A DNA stretch of 12,785 nt, from positions 1 through 12,785 of the forward strand of contig JAIUMB010000062.1 in assembly GCA_022565745.1 (NCBI GenBank), written 5' to 3'. Source of the stretch: Cryomorphaceae bacterium. Lineage in GTDB: Bacteria > Bacteroidota > Bacteroidia > Flavobacteriales > Schleiferiaceae. Every line of letters begins with the position of its first letter. Position 1 is the stretch's first letter. Below, piece after piece: positions 11,581 through 12,785 of the stretch. The notes beneath the pieces are model-generated. The model was not told where the DNA came from. It did not search any database and saw only the letters and a list, made by a program, of their open reading frames with translations. The translations under genes were made by a program, and so were the position numbers.

Positions 11581-12785
11581 ATGAAGCGTTTTATAGAAAC
11601 CTTAAAGAACATCTGGGCAATAGAAGAATTGCGTCAAAAAATTCTTCTTACACTTGGTCTGTTGCTCATCTTTCGTGTAGGATCGAATGTTGTATTGCCC
11701 GGTATTGATCACCAAAGTTTGTCTGGCTTGGAAAGTCAAACTGAAAGTGGTCTGTTAGGGATATTAAACGCCTTCACAGGTGGTGCATTTGCCAACGCTT
11801 CTATCCTTGCTCTGGGTATTATGCCTTACATCTCGGCTTCAATTGTCATTCAATTGATGGCCGTGGCTGTTCCTGCCATTCAAAAAATGGATAAGGAAGG
11901 AGAGAGTGGAAGAAAGAAGAAGAATCAATTAACACGTTCGTTGACCATTTTAATAACGGCTGCCCAAGCACCTGGATATTTGGCCAACCTTGCCGCACAA
12001 GGTGTACAGTTGACCATACCAACACAGTTGTTTTGGACAATGGGAATCATTGTATTGGTTGCCGGTACTGTCTTCGCAATGTGGTTGGGTGAGCGTATTA
12101 CCGACAAAGGCATTGGTAATGGTATTTCACTATTAATTATGGTGGGTATCATCGCTACTTTACCCCAAAGCTTCTTGCAAGAGTTGTTCTCTCGTTTCGA
12201 AAGTCAAGGTGGTGGCTTGGTACTCTTCATAATAGAATTAGCTGCATTGTTTGTCGTTATCATACTCGCCGTAGCACTGGTGCAAGCCGTTCGACAGGTT
12301 CCTGTGCAATACGCAAAACGCGTAGCTGGTGGTCGATTGGCACAAGGCGCTTCCTCTGCACGCCAATACATACCTCTTAAGGTCAATGCGGCAGGTGTAA
12401 TGCCTATCATCTTTGCACAAGCCATTATGTTTATCCCAATAACCGTATTGAGCTATACCGGCGGCGATGGAGCAAGCACCAATATCATCGTAACATTGTT
12501 TAGCGATATTGCAGGATTTTGGTACAACCTAATATTTGCGATATTGATTATTTTATTCACCTATTTCTATACAGCTATTCAAATCAATACCAATCAAATG
12601 GCTGAAGATCTAAAACGCAATGGCGGTTTTATACCTGGCATTAAGCCTGGTAAACAAACGGCAGAGTTTTTAGATACGGTATTGAGTAGAATTACCCTGC
12701 CTGGTTCAATATTTCTCGCCATCCTCGCCATTTTACCGGCCTTCGCGATGCGCGCAGATATCAATACCCAGTTTGCTTACTTCTA
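11581..12785 (+). CDS. secY: Preprotein translocase subunit SecY, 3' end missing
   Basis: SecY is the inner-membrane pore of the SecYEG channel, through which SecA or the ribosome pushes secreted and membrane proteins. The frame is open from ATG 11581 to the window edge: 401 residues plus two bases, with no stop. Segments by reading hydrophobicity: TM1 about 21-41; plug region about 57-73 (SGLLGILNAFTGGAF); TM2 with ALGIMPYISASIVIQL (77-92); a basic cytosolic loop (GRKKKNQL, 110-117); TM3 about 121-138; TM4 about 151-169; TM5 about 181-196; TM6 about 213-235; TM7 about 268-292; TM8 about 312-332; TM9 about 370-390. The second family signature, MWLGERITDKGIGNGIS, is at 167-183. The C5 loop with NGGFIPGIKPGKQTAEFL, which contacts SecA and the ribosome, is at 347-364. 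TM10 and the tail, some 40-50 residues, are beyond the window. Confidence 0.98.
   Translation, partial: MKRFIETLKNIWAIEELRQKILLTLGLLLIFRVGSNVVLPGIDHQSLSGLESQTESGLLGILNAFTGGAFANASILALGIMPYISASIVIQLMAVAVPAIQKMDKEGESGRKKKNQLTRSLTILITAAQAPGYLANLAAQGVQLTIPTQLFWTMGIIVLVAGTVFAMWLGERITDKGIGNGISLLIMVGIIATLPQSFLQELFSRFESQGGGLVLFIIELAALFVVIILAVALVQAVRQVPVQYAKRVAGGRLAQGASSARQYIPLKVNAAGVMPIIFAQAIMFIPITVLSYTGGDGASTNIIVTLFSDIAGFWYNLIFAILIILFTYFYTAIQINTNQMAEDLKRNGGFIPGIKPGKQTAEFLDTVLSRITLPGSIFLAILAILPAFAMRADINTQFAYF

Larger units (their letters stand above)
1..12785 (+). other. Continuous str-S10-spc gene cluster, probable single operon
   Basis: All 24 genes lie on one strand with gaps of 0-22 bases or one-base overlaps. 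No gap can hold a promoter, a hairpin terminator with its U-run, or a ribosomal protein leader of the E. coli kind. Transcription therefore most likely enters upstream of rpsG and leaves downstream of secY. Internal promoters inside coding sequence cannot be ruled out by eye. Compared with E. coli, tuf is missing after fusA, and the str, S10 and spc blocks follow one another directly. There is no stretch without a gene worth describing separately. Confidence 0.85.

Noticed and set aside
1..12785. Search for mobile elements, CRISPR arrays, tRNA or rRNA genes, inteins, frameshifts or foreign inserts
   Set aside because: The whole window is occupied by conserved housekeeping genes at normal length. 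No long repeats, no insertion, no broken frame and no clear shift in base or codon use were visible. No undescribed system is supported here.

Overview
This window is one uninterrupted, entirely plus-strand block of core translation genes. It runs from the 3' end of rpsG through fusA and the full S10-spc ribosomal protein cluster into secY. There are 24 genes: 22 complete, rpsG cut at its 5' end and secY cut at its 3' end. The order is rpsG, fusA, rpsJ, rplC, rplD, rplW, rplB, rpsS, rplV, rpsC, rplP, rpmC, rpsQ, rplN, rplX, rplE, rpsN, rpsH, rplF, rplR, rpsE, rpmD, rplO, secY. No gap exceeds 22 bases, two gene pairs overlap by one base (TAATG), and one pair abuts directly (TAAATG).

The organism looks like a member of the Bacteroidota, probably on the Flavobacteriia/Cytophagia side; the class is a weak inference. 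The signs are: fusA runs straight into rpsJ with no tuf gene between; the EF-G, L2, L3 and L22 proteins carry sequence features I associate with this phylum; and none of the 23 visible start codons has a Shine-Dalgarno core, the leaders being A-rich instead. All 23 visible starts are ATG. Of the 23 visible stops, 21 are TAA, rpsJ ends in TGA and rplW in TAG.

Layout: 1-257 is the S7 tail and 275-2407 is elongation factor G, the remnant of the str operon. 2418-6999 and on through 7489 is the S10 operon (S10, L3, L4, L23, L2, S19, L22, S3, L16, L29, S17). 7491-12785 is the spc operon (L14, L24, L5, S14, S8, L6, L18, S5, L30, L15, SecY). Together the genes encode a large share of the ribosome's primary assembly proteins, the translocase that drives tRNA-mRNA movement, and the central pore of the Sec protein export channel. 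The tight spacing and the lack of any visible terminator suggest co-transcription, with promoter and autoregulatory leader lying upstream of the window.

I found no mobile element, CRISPR array, RNA gene, pseudogene, frameshift or foreign insertion, and no undescribed system. The points worth a second look are modest: SD-less initiation with a purine at -3 in 20 of 23 starts, a shared AAGAC leader at three starts, fusion of str and S10 without tuf, and a few protein-level differences from E. coli (zinc-free S14, extended L22, L3 without the methylated Gln, L2 with Met beside its conserved His, EF-G with a longer segment before G3).
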